DNA of 64,000 nt from Astrothelium macrocarpum (lineage: Eukaryota > Ascomycota > Dothideomycetes > Trypetheliales > Trypetheliaceae), in the NCBI GenBank assembly GCA_021030915.1, contig JAGEMR010000010.1, positions 248,001 to 312,000 of the forward strand. The letters are read 5' to 3'. Of this stretch, positions 1 through 12,215 are shown one piece after another. A model generated the notes under the pieces. It did no database searches. It worked only from the letters and a program-made list of their open reading frames with translations, and was not told where the DNA came from. Made by a program: the position numbers and the translations under genes. How positions within the stretch are numbered: position 1 is the first letter of the stretch; each line of letters starts with the position of its first letter.

Positions 1-18
1 ACAACTAATCAATACAAG

Positions 19-1507
19 ATGGTGCCCACAATGATTCCCGCATGAACGTTTCACTCGCCATGACCGCTGCGCTATACGGAGCCACTGTTGTCAACCATTT
101 GGAGGTCACTGGCCTTGAAAAGGATGCCAACGGCAATCTAAACGGCGCTACTGTCCGTGATCTAGTACCCGAAAGGAACGGCAAGAAGTCTACCGAGTTT
201 CGCGTAAAGGCTAAAGGCATCATCAATGCTACTGGGCCATTCACCGACTCCATTCGCAAAATGGACGACCAAACCGTCCAGGAGATAGTTGCACCATCTT
301 CCGGGGTTCATGTCATCCTTCCAGGTTATTACAGTCCCGCCAATATGGGACTAATTGACCCAAGCACAAGCGACGGTCGTGTCATCTTCTTCCTCCCCTG
401 GCAAGGTAACACAATCGCCGGCACCACCGACGCGGCCTGTCCTGTCGAGCAGAACCCCATCGCCGGCGAAGCCGAGATCAACTGGATCCTCAGCGAAATC
501 CGCCACTATCTCCAACCCGACATCAACGTCCGCCGCGGCGACGTGCTCGCCGCCTGGAGCGGCATCCGGCCCCTCGTGCGCGACCCCAGCAAATCCAAAT
601 CCGAAGGCCTCGTGCGCAACCACCTCATCACCACCTCCCCCTCGGGCCTCCTCACCTGCTCCGGCGGCAAATGGACCACCTACCGCCAGATGGCCGAAGA
701 GACCGTCGACGCGGCCATCGCCCGCTTCGCCCTGCACCCGCGCCCCCTCCCCTCCCCACCACCGCCCATCTCCGGCCTCGTCTCCGCACCGGACGCGGCC
801 GCCGCGCTCGACGGCGCCTGCCAGACGCACCGCGTCAAGCTGCTGGGCGCGCACGGCTTCTCGCGCACCCTCTTCATCCCGCTGATCCAGCACTACGGGC
901 TGGAGACGGAGGTGGCGCGGCACCTGGCCGGCGCGTACGGCGACCGCGCGTGGACCGTCGCCGCGCTGTGCGCGCCCACCGCCGCGCGCTTCCCCGTCCG
1001 CGGCCGCCGGCTGTCGGCCCTGTACCCGTTCGTCGACGGCGAGGTGCGCTATGCGGTGCGGCATGAGCTGGCGCAGACCGCTGTCGATGTCGTGGCGCGC
1101 CGCACGCGGCTGGCGTTTTTGAACGCGCAGGCGGCGCTGGAGGCGCTGCCGGGGGTCATCGATCTCATGGGCGAGGAGCTGGGGTGGGATGCGGTGAGGA
1201 GGGAGAGGGAGTGGCGGGATGGAGTGGCGTTTTTGGCGAGTATGGGGTTGCCTAGGAATAAGTGGGGCTTGAGTCGGCGACAGGTGGAGAGGGGGGAGGT
1301 GGGGAAGTTTGAGGATGAGGAGTATGGGTTGTATGCGAGGCATGGTGAGTTCTCCGTGACTGGTTGAGATGGAGTTTGAATTTGAGTGAGAGTGCTGACG
1401 ATGTACACTGGTGGATAGACAAGCCGGCGGAGACGTTGGAAAGTGATTCCAAGTTGAATGTGGGAGGGAACCCGGGGATTGGGAAGGATTCAAGTGCAAA
1501 TAAATGA
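19..1507 (+). CDS. GUT2: Mitochondrial FAD glycerol-3-phosphate dehydrogenase, 5' truncated
   Basis: Oxidises glycerol-3-phosphate to dihydroxyacetone phosphate and passes electrons to ubiquinone at the inner mitochondrial membrane. The window opens in an intron: bases 1-18 hold a CTAAT branch site and an AG. The first visible exon is 19-1344, then an intron 1345-1418 (GTGAGT, branch CTGAC, TAG), then exon 1419-1507. Visible family features are GAHNDSRMN near the start, the GTTDAACP block, GGKWTTYRQMAEETVDAA and a C-terminal DAO_C domain. The last exon restores the tail usual for fungal Gut2 (HDKPAETLESDSKLNVGG, ending SSANK). Without that splice the frame stops early at 1367. The N-terminal FAD-binding half lies upstream of the window. 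Bases about 500-1150 are much richer in G+C than the flanks. Confidence 0.95.
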
Positions 1508-2795
1508 GGGATTCTGTGTGCGATGATTGAGGACAGGCATTGAATCGACGAGTGAGCAAACGATGATTGCTAGATATTTGAGCTTCGTGGATAGGAGGCA
1601 TTCTCTATGGTGGGTTAAACAAAAGCGGTCAATAAAGCTTCCTTTTAATTGTACATATTTCGCTTCGGCCAATGCGTGGCGTGTCTCCTACCGGTTAGAT
1701 AATTCTACGCTCCCACTCCTCAGTCTCTCTGTGCATCGCATCGGTTCAGACCAAATTTTTGCGAGCTCTGGCATGAACCATTAGAATCGCTGTTTTAGAA
1801 GAATGGGTTAATATCCCCAGTTGCAGTTGAACTTCCCTTGTGGGTGTTCTATCAACTTGAACTGGTAATCAATATCGTCCAATAAAAGCATTAAGCACCC
1901 TAGTCTTGGGTATCTGCAGCTTACAACTAGCAATGGCTGTCAATGGGTACTGTGTGAGTCGCTCTTTTGTCTCTTTTCGGCACGTGGGATTGCATAAGAT
2001 GGTGCTACCTATAGTCAGCAGTTTCAGGCGCACATTGCATCCTGATAGTCCCGATGTCAGGCCACCTGCATCCCCGCGGCTACGGAAGCATTTCAGTGGT
2101 ACACGTGTATGGCGTCATGCTCAATTTCCTCAATCATTATCGTGATAGCGTGGGTTACGTGCGGGATGCAGAAAACTAAAGGTAGCGTCCGTGGGCGTTT
2201 ATTTACTTCTTGACTCCGTATGGACGATGTCATGCTGGTGTGTGTGAGAACTAGGAGAGACGGGAGTGTATGCATTAAAGGGTTTAAGTGACAGAACAGT
2301 GTGTCGATAACGCCAGTATGTTGTGTTGTTCATGATCGATGAGACTTTGGGGGGCACGAGAAAAGAAAAAGAGAAAAACACAACAAATGGAAAAGAGCCA
2401 CCGCTGTATCCTGCACCCACAGTCTTGGAAAAGAAGGCAACATCCTGTTGTACTGGTGTCGAATTTGTAAGAAATCCTTATCGCATTTCTCTCTCTCGGC
2501 GCCGACGAAAAGTACACTTGGGAGGGGAAGTTGCTAAGTGTCGAAACTTAAGAGAACTGCCAGCAGCCAGCAGTAATAGTAGCCAGCGGTAACAGCGGTA
2601 TCGCCATCAGCACAGACCCCAGTTCTACCAACAACAACAGATGGCCCACTATCATGCTGCAACACCATGGTCAAATCTGCAACTGGCACCAATATCCATC
2701 TTGAACCTTGCTCTGCCACTCTCCTTTCCTTCATTCACCCACTCTCTCCTCACAACGTACGCTCTGCAATGGTGACCGCTTAGGAAGTAGAGCAT
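1508..2795. other. Convergent intergenic region between GUT2 and RHO1
   Basis: It separates the 3' ends of two converging genes. I see only short, unconvincing reading frames and A-rich patches (about 2340-2390). It must hold both 3' untranslated regions. No gene, RNA or repeat is supported. Confidence 0.5.
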
Positions 2796-3670
2796 CTACA
2801 AAACAACGCATTTCTTCTTTTCCTTCTTGCGGGTAAGGAGGGCAGCGCGGGTAGCATGTTCAAAGACCTCGCGGACGCCCTCATTAGTTTTGGCCGAGCA
2901 TTCGAGATATTTTTGGGCACCAATCTTCTTTTTGACGTCTTCGGCCTATTACGGAGAATTGTTAGTGCTCTGCATTTTGGCAGCAACCGGCTTTCTCATC
3001 GTACCTGCTCAGGTGACACGGGCTTCTGAGATGTCTTGTGTAATTCTTCAATGGTCTTTTGGTCGTAACGTAGATCCTTCTTGCAACCAACAAGGATAAT
3101 GGGAAGACCCTGGCAGAAGTGGAGGACTTCAGAGATCCACTATGAATAAAGTTTGTCAGCATGTGACAATGATGACGCACGACTGGACAGCTAAAAGCAT
3201 ACCTTTTCCTGAACGTTGTCGAGAGAGTCTGGCGAGTCAATCGCAAAACAGATGAGGATGACATGCGAATCAGGATACGAAAGAGGACGAAGTCGGTCGT
3301 AGTCTTCCTGTCCCGCCGTATCCCATAATGCTAGTTCGACATGCTTTCCATCCACCTCAACATCGGCCACATAGTTTTCAAAGACAGTGGGGACATAGAC
3401 CTGAAGAAGGTAATGTTAGTGATTGTTGAGATTGCCAAGAAAGCGTGACGTGTTTGATCGACGGCGATGGAAAGATCCAGAGATTGAGGGCAAATAGGCC
3501 ACTAACCTCAGGAAAGGTACCCTTGGAGAAGACGCTGAAGTGGCAGAGTCAGCAAGCGTAACACGAGTTTGAATATTCCAGGGAGATAGGAGTCCAACTC
3601 ACATGAGGAGACAAGTCTTTCCGCAAGCACCATCACCGACGATGACGAGTTTGCGACGGATCTCCGCCAT
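2796..3670 (-). CDS. RHO1: Rho1 GTPase
   Basis: Small GTPase of the Rho family that activates beta-1,3-glucan synthase and protein kinase C at the plasma membrane, controlling cell wall integrity and polarity. Exons on the minus strand are 3670-3603, 3534-3507, 3400-3203, 3139-3005 and 2945-2796, giving 192 residues, the usual Rho1 length. Signature motifs are GDGACGKT (P-loop), YVPTVFENY (effector loop), DTAGQEDYDRLRPLSYP (switch II) and ECSAKTNEGV (G5). The C-terminus is polybasic (RKKEKKK) and ends in the CaaX box CVVL. Its terminal Leu predicts geranylgeranylation. The second exon is only 28 bp. The gene diverges from UFD2, with a long (1.8 kb) shared upstream region. Confidence 0.96.
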
Positions 3671-5449
3671 CTGGAATGAATGTTGACAAGGTCAGTCTCA
3701 AACGAACGGCACCACGAAACGCAGAAGAGAGAGACGAGGATTGCAGCAGGATAGAGGGCAAAGTTGACGATGATAAAGGCAGATGGAGGTGGTGGAGACA
3801 AAGTCCGAGCCACGACGCAAGCCTAGGCAACGAATGAGGGCGACTGACCTTGAGTGGCCCGCTACTGGCGTCCGCGGCGGGGAGGAAGGGAGGCCTGGGT
3901 CAGAGCTAGGCTGATGTGCGATAATGCGAGGAGGAGGATGAACGGGGCAGCAAGGGGGGTCAGATGGACGATGGGTGAAAAGGCAGCGGAGAGAGTAGCA
4001 GTTGATTGCGGTTGTCAGGGTTGCCAAGTGAGTGGTCAGGATAGCAGCAGGTCGAAAGAGGGCACGGCTCAACGGCGGCTTGCGATTTATCTGGCCCTGG
4101 CCCTCGTCCTCCTTTCTGCCCGCCCGCACACACAACGAGCGACCTATACCTCTCGCTGTCTTCCGGATCATGCTCACCCGTCTGACGAGAGGACCGACGT
4201 CTTTCTACGCTGGAGCAGCCTGGGCAACTAGTCGATTGCCGTTGCGGAGTCGGTGTCAACCTCGCTCAGGCAACAGCTCGATATGCGGGCTGCCCGACCC
4301 CTACGACACGTGAACTGTGCTGCATTCAAGACGTGGGATGGTAGAGTCAACGCAAATATCAACCTCAATGACCAATTTTTACTGTATGGCTTGGTTGAAA
4401 GGCTACATGACAGTCTAACTTTCCTCAATGTGGAAGCGTTCCATCCTGTGCTGGTCATGAGCCCATTGATCCTAGCATAGCTGAATCTGAAACCAACGCC
4501 ACGCAACGACCTAGATAGTGGTGGAGAGGTCCATCTAGCGAGATAAGAGAGCACCGCCACGACCGGCACACTTCAAAGTGGCTGGAACGCGTGTATTCGG
4601 CGACCTCGACGAGGAAATTGTTTACCAACGTTGGCGGCATGTGGACACGCGACAGTCTCGTTGGCATGGATGCATGGCTACGGAGAATTCCGATTCGTCA
4701 TCCGCCTCTGGACGGCATCATGCTATTCGATGGAAGGCATGCTGAATCAGGTATATCTGTGCTACGTCCTCTGTAGAAACTGTTGAATATCTTCACGACC
4801 ACCTCGCCAGCTACTTGTGAAAATTTCATGTCCAACTTACGCTTGACTGCCTTGCCCGCCCATTGCATTCGTAGGCCAAGCATCGCCAAGATCCTTGCGT
4901 GAACTACGTTTCGACTGAAACTTGATGTGCTTGTGGCCTAATTGCTAGCCCCCAAAAGGATGGAAGCCTGCATGTGGAGGGGTGGAGCCAGACTTGTCAG
5001 ACGAGTTGTTGTTCACAGTGTCAAGCATACGGGGCTGATGAGAGACTTGCTTCTTTCTGATGACTTACTGCATTGACATTTGCCTGGTCAGAGGTCACTG
5101 CTGGCCTTCATAATACTATGCGGGGAAACACGATGAATTGAATGGAAGCTTCTCGGCGAAGATGACGGTGATAAGCTGGCTTAGGTTGCGAGTCTCGCAG
5201 AAAGCATCACTAAGCGGACTTAGGCGGAGCGAAAGTGGTGATGTACTGCCCCTCTACGTACTCTGCCTTAGGAGGTACCAACGTACCACAGCTAACAACC
5301 GCACCTTGCGAAGTCATCATCTCTTGCCAACCTCACTGCAGGGCGTGTGTGTGTGTGATATGGGAGCGGACATCGTCTAGCCCTGTTTACCTTTGCATTC
5401 CTCCTTCTCATTCTGCCCACCACAGACCTGTCCTGTCTCCTCGATCATC
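3671..5449. promoter_or_regulatory. Long divergent upstream region of RHO1 and UFD2
   Basis: About 1.8 kb between two divergently transcribed start codons, the second longest gene-free stretch in the window. Only short frames without recognisable products are present. It should contain both promoters and 5' leaders, possibly with 5' UTR introns that I cannot place. No specific factor site is claimed. Confidence 0.45.
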
Positions 5450-8400
5450 ATGTCGGACACGACTTCAGATGCGGATAAGATTCGCAATAAACGATTAGCC
5501 AAGCTCGTTGGCTCTGCGCCTTCGCCTTCCTCAGCTAGAGGCTCATCAAGTGGCAGCGACGCTGGAACAGCTCCCCTATCCGACGTGGTCGCTCCCAAGG
5601 AAGGCGCCAATGGATCGACGCCGGACTCTTCTTCCAAGCCCAAAATCAATATTTCCAAAGCCGCCCAATCGAGTCCAATCTCGAGCGCATCTAATCCATT
5701 TTCACAGCTCGGCATGAAGCAGGAGGAGCCATCGACCCCGCAAATTACCATTCATTCTGGCAGGTCAACACCGCAGAAGCCGTCAAGTTCAAGACAAGCG
5801 GAATCCATTGAGGCGTGGGAAGATCGAACGCTCAGTAACGTTTTCAGAATCACCCTCAAACCCGACATCCCAAATGACGCTCATGGACACCCACTTCGCT
5901 TGGCGCCAGACGTGCGCTCAGAGCTCGAAGAACAAGGCGCGCCTATCCAACTGTCGATAAATGTGCTCGAACAAGCTCTGCTAGAAGCTGCTCAGCAATC
6001 ACCAGAACCGCTAGAATACTTGCTTGGCTGCTGGAAACGCGTCTCCAAGCTTTATCGCGGCATGAGGAGTGGCTCAAACGATGATCCAAAATACAATATA
6101 GTAAAGGAGGCAAGACGTCTGTGCATGAGCTACTGCATATTTGCCGTTACCATTCCGGACATGTTTGGTCAAGAAATTTCACCTGGAAATCCTCTCGCCA
6201 AACATCTGCTAGCCGACCCAAACACTGAACTTGGTATTTGCCATGATTTCTTAATGGAAGCCACTGCACGTATGCCAGAGGACGAAAGCATTAAGGATGC
6301 ATTAGTCGGTGCAATGGAACAACTAAGTAGCGATCTATCAAAAATGTCGATGAACGATGACTATAAGCCATATGTGCAAGCCCTTCACAATTTTGTCCGA
6401 TACCCTGCCCTCGTTACAGCCCTCACGCAATCAACCTCTTTCCTTCCAGATGACCTTGAACCCCGAGACGTTGAGAACAAGACACTTCTTGGTCCTTTCT
6501 TTCATCTATCACCAATGCAGCCAGACGTGGCGACCAACTACTTTTCCAGTCCTCAAACCCGAGACCGCGCCTATATTAAAAATTCTCAGGATGCGTTGAG
6601 AATGACTTTGCGAACCCACCAGGCCGAACTCTTCGACATTACAAATCTAATAATCAAAGCTAACAAAGAGCCTCGCGAGCGAATGCTGAATTGGTTTGCC
6701 ATGGTGGTGAACAAGAATCACAAGAAGCGCGCGATGCAGGTAGACCCAAAGACTGTTTCTACCGACGGCTTCATGGTCAACGTGACCATTACACTTGATC
6801 AACTATGCGAACCATTTATGGACGCTACGTTTTCCAAGGTGGACAGAATAGACGTGAATTACCTGAGAAGAAATCCACGTGTAGCAATACGAGACGAGAC
6901 CAAAATCAACGCCGATCAAACCGCTTCAGACAAGTTTTATGATCATCAGGTCGAGGGTACTAATAATTTTATTTCTGAGATTTTCTTTCTTACGGTAGCT
7001 GCTCATCATTACGGAACTGAAGCCGCGAATACCAAGCTCTCTGCTTTACAACGAGAGATTAGTCACATGGAAAAGCAAATACAGAAATTCGAGACAGAAC
7101 GACACCATTACCTGAATGTAAGCTTTTCCAATTACTGATTGCAGCACCTGTGACAAAAGCAGTGCGATCCTGTTGCTCTTAGCTTCGCTGAGGAGAGACC
7201 TGAGATCTGGTCTACTCAACGTCAATGCTCTCCTGATCAGAACAGTACTGACAAATTGCAGAACCCAGCGCAATTACACCTATTCGACACCATGATGAAA
7301 AAAACTCGTGATCAGCTGGAAAAGTTTCACTGTGTTTTACATGCTACGCGTGGCGTGCTTCTAGATGACTTGGCACAGGCACGCTCGATGCTGTTCATGC
7401 GATATGTGATTGTCTGGTTACTCCGTCTGGTCTCTGGCGTGAACCTTCCAAAAGGAGAAATCCCATTGCCTCTACCAGACAAACCGTCCGAAGTGTTTGC
7501 ATGCTTGCCAGAATACTTTTTAGAAGATATCGTCGACAATTTCAAATTCATCACTCGATTTCTTCCCCAGATCATCACGACGACGCAGTGTCAAGAACTG
7601 ATTCAAATTTGCATAACCTTCCTTCGAAGTTCCGAGTATATCAAGAATCCGTATTTGAAATCAGGTCTTGTCACTATTCTTTTCCATGGCGTTTGGCCGC
7701 AATGGAATCGGAGCAAGGGAATCCTTGGTGATGAATTGAATGGGATGCCCTTTGCGCTCAAGCATCTTCTACACGCTCTAATGAAATTTTACATTGAGGC
7801 TGAAAGCACTGGCACACACACGCAGTTTTTTGACAAGTTTAATATTCGATACGAGATTTTCCAGATCATTCGTTGTATCTGGTCGAATCCAATTTACCGT
7901 GAAAATCTCGCAACGGAAGCGAGGTATGAAGCCTTTCCCTGCAGCTGAATAAAACTAGACATTAATCATTGTATAGAGTGAGCATTGAATTCTTTGTTCG
8001 ATTCGTCAATCTTCTCCTCAACGACGTCACATTCGTCCTCGATGAATCGTTCACTGCGATGAACTCTATTCACAGCTTGCGAAAGGAGCTTTCGTCCCCT
8101 ACCGCATCCCTCTCACAAGAAGAACGTACGGAAAAAGAAGAAGCGCTTCAAGCCGCCGAAGGCAAAGCCAAGTCCTACATGCAACTGACCAACGAGACTG
8201 TGAGCATGCTTAAGCTTTTCACCGAAGCCCTCGCCGATTCATTCACAATGCCAGAAGTGGTTCAACGACTGGCAGACATGCTGGATTACAACCTCGACGC
8301 TCTTGTAGGACCCAAAAGATCCAACCTTCATGTTGAACGGCCAGAGGACTACGGATTCAATCCCAGAGCGCTCCTTTCAGAGATTGTTGACGTGTACTTG

Positions 8401-8871
8401 AACCTTGGTACGAAAGAAAGCTTCCGCATAGCAGTTGCTCGCGACGGACGTTCCTACAAACCCGCTAATTTTGAAATGGCCATCAACATTCTTAAGTCGC
8501 GCGGATTCAAATCTCCGGACGAAATGGACCGCTTTTCCGCTCTAGCGTCAGCCATCGCGCGTCACAAGGAGGAAGAGGAAGAAGCTGAGCAAGACCTGGG
8601 TGAAATTCCCGACGAGTTTCTCGATCCTTTGGTTTACACCCTTATGGAGGACCCGGTCATCCTTCCGACAAGCAAGACTACGATTGATCGTAGCACGATC
8701 CGCAGCCATCTCCTCTCGGATCCGACAGATCCCTTCAATCGAAGCCCCCTCAAGATCGAGGATGTAGTACCAGATGAGGAGATGAAGAGGAAGATTGCAG
8801 AGTTTAAGGCTGCAAAACGGGCGGAAAAACAAGCCGCGAAGACGGGAGGAGAGCCTATGGATATCTCGTAG
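5450..8871 (+). CDS. UFD2: Ubiquitin conjugation factor E4 (U-box ligase)
   Basis: E4 ubiquitin chain-elongation factor of the ubiquitin-fusion degradation pathway, working with Cdc48 to lengthen chains for proteasomal delivery. Exons are 5450-7117, 7262-7923 and 7977-8871, giving 1074 residues, normal for filamentous fungi. The start is at MSDTTSDADKIRNKRLAKL rather than the upstream extension. An N-terminal low-complexity Ser/Pro region precedes the Ufd2P core. The C-terminal U-box spans residues about 987-1055, with the diagnostic EFLDPLVYTLMEDPVILP and DPFNRSPL. An acidic run (EEEEEAEQDLGEIP) lies just before it. The first intron (7118-7261, 144 bp) is longer than most here. The second is 53 bp. 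Confidence 0.96.
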
Positions 8872-9355
8872 GGTAGCGATGATTATTGCGCGTTTGACTC
8901 TCACATGAGATGGAGTAGTTTTTGGTTTCTATTTTTGCAATGCACGAGTTTGGCGTTCCACATCTCGTTAAGACGAATAGATTTGGACTTGTGGACATGG
9001 GCGGAACGGATTTCCTGACCAAGGTGGTAATAAATTGACAGACAAGAAATTACATCCACAATGTACAATAAGGAGCATTTTCAAGTTGACTCCCCAGATC
9101 CTGCCGTCAGGAACGAGATAGAGACACTGTATGCAATAACAGACAGCATCAAATGAACCACTGAAACTATAAAACGCCCATGCAGGCTCTAGTCACAGCC
9201 CTACCGTAGACACCATATTCATGCAAGGCCTCCACCCAACGCGAACGCCAAAAAGCCTGCTTCGCTCGCTCCCCTCCCACGCCTTCCTGAATTTTCCCAA
9301 CACAACACCTCCTCTCTCCCCACAACACTCCTAACTTCTTCCCCCCTCGGGAACC
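8872..9355. other. Convergent intergenic region UFD2 / J-protein
   Basis: 484 bp between two converging stop codons. It is AT-rich and has no supported gene. It serves as 3' UTR for both neighbours. Confidence 0.5.
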
Positions 9356-10681
9356 TCAAAAGTAATACCCCCCACTCAGCTCCCTCAACCTCCGACAACT
9401 CCGCATCTCCATCCGACGCGCCCTCTCCAACTTGGCCGTATCCTGCCAAAACAAGCCCTGCGCCTCCTGCTCCAGCCGCTGCCGTGCCTGCGTCTCGGCC
9501 TCGCACTCCTGCCGCAGTCCCCCCAGATACCGCGCCTCGGCCGCGCGGTCCAGCCGGCGCCACTGCGGCGCCGTGTACTCGGCCACGTCCGCCGGGTCGA
9601 CCCAGTAGGGGATGGCGAGGTTGCTGGACGTGTGCGCGAGCGTGTGGGGGGGTGTCGCGGTGAAGGCGACGCTGGGGCCCGAAGGGGCGGAGCTCGAGAA
9701 GGACGAGAAGAGCGAGGAGAGCAAGGGCAGGAGGAAGAGGAGGAGGAGTGGGAGTAGCGAGGCGAGCGTTTGTGTGGGGGAAGGGGGGGAGGCGTCGGCG
9801 GAGGTGCTGGGGTCGTGGCCGTGCGGACGTCGTCGCGGGCGGCCGCCGTTGAATTGGTGCACGCGTACGCCGGGGCCGCCGAAGGTTTGTCCGTTGAGGT
9901 TGAAGATGAAGCCGGGGCCTGTGTCGAAGAGTCCGCCGCCTGCAAGGGGGGGAGATGTTAGTTGTTGGGGAGTGGTGGAGAGAGGTGGTGCTTGAGCGAA
10001 ACATACCAAATGGTCCGCCGAATCCTCCACCTCCTCCCATCCCGCCGCCGCCGAAGAATTGTCGGAATAGTTCTTCCGGGCTGATATCTTCTTCGAACAT
10101 GCTGCTTCGTCCTGGGGTGCCGTTTGCGCGGGTGAAGCTGCTGAAGGGAGATGATGGGCCTGGACCGCCTCCACCGCTGCCGAATCTGCTCTCTGGGTCG
10201 CCGCCGAAGGTGTCGTATTTTTTCTTCTTGTCGGGGTCGGAGAGGATTTGAAATGCGCGCGAGACCACTGTTATCATAGCCTGGTTAGCCAGGACACTGA
10301 GCAATGGGACGCCACTTTGCCCGCTTTTGTAATGCACATCGCAGCGTAGACCTTCCTCGAAACTCTTATTCGTTCGTGTGTAGAAAGTGAAAACAACTCA
10401 CTCTTGAATGCTTCATCTGCCCCGTCGTACCCATTCTTATCAGGATGGGTTAGCAAACTTAGTTTTCGGTAGGCTTTTTTGATGTCGGTATCTGTGCATG
10501 TTGCCTTGACCTCCTCGAGGCCGAGGATATCGTAGAAAGCGGTAGCTTTGCATCTTTTGACTCGGATCACGGCGGCTTTTTGTTCAACAGTAAAGGCTCG
10601 TCCACTGCTGCCGTCGTTGTGTGTTCGATGTCGTGCTTCACCGTTAGGAGCGTTCGAGGCGCCTGAGGCTTTGGACGACAT
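9356..10681 (-). CDS. HLJ1: ER membrane J-domain co-chaperone (Hlj1/DNAJB12-like)
   Basis: Tail-region membrane-anchored Hsp40 that recruits cytosolic Hsp70 to the ER surface for degradation of misfolded membrane proteins. Exons are 10681-10402, 10267-10007 and 9939-9356, 374 residues. The J-domain runs about residues 47-115, with HPD at 79-81 and DPDKKKKYDTFGG at its end. A Gly/Phe-rich segment follows (EEDISPEELFRQFFGGGG). One hydrophobic helix rich in Leu (about 236-256) and a conserved C-terminal DUF1977-type region (IPYWVDPADVAEY...) complete the DNAJB12/14 architecture. The start is taken at MSSKASG; an in-frame Met 17 codons upstream (10732) is possible. The third exon is very GC-rich, which creates long false antisense frames. 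The gene diverges from the AIM19-like gene. Confidence 0.93.
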
Positions 10682-11014
10682 GGCAAGGATGAGAAATCCT
10701 TGGCCAATGTCCTGAGATTGGGATCGCCTCACAAGGCGTGAAAAGGTTGGGTTTCCGTTGGGTTGTTAGTCAAGAGATTCGGTATCGAGTCTTGAAGACA
10801 CATTCAACGCTCAGGTCGGGATTGGCTTCACTTTGCCCGACCAACCATTTGCCCATTGATATAATCACTTCCTTCGAGGAGGCCATGTCACCGTGTTAGA
10901 AGTGCTCTATACGGCATCATGACCGTCATAATTACTTAGAAAACCATAAAATTCTATATTCCTCTTTCCCTTCAGGCAAAATTTCATCCGCATCAAACCG
11001 TGGAGGATCTCACG
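10682..11014. promoter_or_regulatory. Divergent promoter, J-protein / AIM19
   Basis: 333 bp between two divergent start codons. It becomes AT-rich towards AIM19. No specific motif is claimed. Confidence 0.45.
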
Positions 11015-11474
11015 ATGGCAGATAAATCTACCCAAGAGCAAGCCAAGCAAAGCACAATTCAAACGCTGAGATCTCTTGGAGGTATTCCATCAAGACAAAT
11101 ACATCATTGCGATCTCGCTGAAGCATTTCATAGAAAATCCTCTTCCCGCAACAATCCTCGCCACCCTCATTACCGCCCAATCTCTCCGTCCCTTCAAGGC
11201 TCTTCCTATGCTTTTCCCTCCTGTACTGCTCTTCAGCAGTTATCTCAATGTAGGCGGCTTTAAAGTCGACAGCGCTGGAATTACGTCCGCCTGGTCTGGC
11301 ATCTACCTATTACTTGCAACGAGAAGGAAAGCAGGAGGCTTGCGGCAACGATTTAATACTAGGGGAATCGTGAGGGGAGCAACGCTAGGCTTGTGCCTGT
11401 TTAACGTAGCTACAGGGGCTGCAGCATATGGTATGGGAAAGAGAAGAGAGGATGGAGAGAAGAGAGCAACTTAA
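11015..11474 (+). CDS. AIM19: Aim19-like mitochondrial membrane protein
   Basis: Resembles the Aim19 family (altered inheritance of mitochondria 19), small membrane proteins of unknown biochemical role. Exons are 11015-11081 and 11134-11474 with a 52 bp intron (GTATTC, branch CTGAAG, TAG), giving 135 residues. Splicing joins TLRSLG to ENPLPATILATLITAQS in frame. Hydrophobic segments follow: ALPMLFPPVLLFSSYLNV, ITSAWSGIYLLLA and GATLGLCLFNVATGAAAYG, so probably three membrane spans. The start is at MADKSTQEQ; a Met five codons upstream is also in frame. The family call rests on remembered similarity of the PFKALPMLFPPVLLFSS and AWSGIYLLLA blocks, so it is moderate. Confidence 0.75.
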
Positions 11475-12215
11475 TCATCCGTCTGTCACTGGATGTGCTA
11501 AATAAGTGGGACGAAGCCAGTCGCTCCTATAAATTACCTCATACCACCAATATTGGCGTTTCCACAAACCTTGAGACGCGTCAGAGACACTTGGCAAGTA
11601 GGCTTGGAAGAACAAGAACGCAGATATCAAACAGGAACGCCCGCATTACAGGCTGGCTTTTGGAAGCAGCGTGTGCGACTCACTGTGCGTAAAAATATCC
11701 AGCAGCAGGTACGCTGGTGCATACTGCTGTCCCGCTCTTCATTTTTCTTCCCCTCATTTCCGTCTATCTCAAGATCACATTCAGTGTACATAGAGCTTTA
11801 AAAAAATACTTTAGTGTTGTTCATCTCGTGCGCATGCTCTCGAGTATGGGAAATGGCGATTATCCTCGGATGGAAGAGCACAACGCTCAGTAGATTGACC
11901 CTTGGACAGGGACATCGTTCATGAATGTGGTGACTCCACGGCGTTTCATTTCCAGTCATCTCGGCTCCTGTCAGGCACTTATTAGAAGCCTGCCGCTTCT
12001 TTCAGATCATCAATCTATGCTCAATCTGACAAGCCTGCCCATCTCGATCCCAATTTAGACAGACGACAGAAGTTTATATTCCAATCATCATTTTTGAGAT
12101 TAAGAAGTATATTCCTTTGGTCGTCTCCGCCCAAAAAGTCATCAATCGAAATGCCACATGGCTTTCATAATACAAAAGAGTCATGATGTGCTAACGCGCA
12201 CGATTCCATGCGGGA
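11475..12215. other. Intergenic region with an orphan coding-like stretch
   Basis: 741 bp between the AIM19-like gene and the protease 3' end. A plus-strand open stretch at about 11502-11700 has no ATG but reads like real protein: it contains NYLIPPILAFPQTLRRVRD and EEQERRYQTGTPALQAGFW. It ends near a possible donor (CAG|GTACGC at about 11708). I could not splice it to the AIM19 exons in frame. It may be an exon of an undetected small gene, an alternative exon, or a decayed copy. The remainder is AT-rich and empty. Confidence 0.35.

Noticed and set aside
351..1601. 416-codon minus-strand frame opposite GUT2
   Set aside because: It is the antisense of a GC-rich exon of a clear enzyme gene. 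The product is low-complexity and resembles nothing.
9219..10337. Long minus-strand frame (372 codons) across the J-protein gene
   Set aside because: Reads through both introns in part and shifts out of the J-protein frame; the spliced model is far better supported by family motifs.
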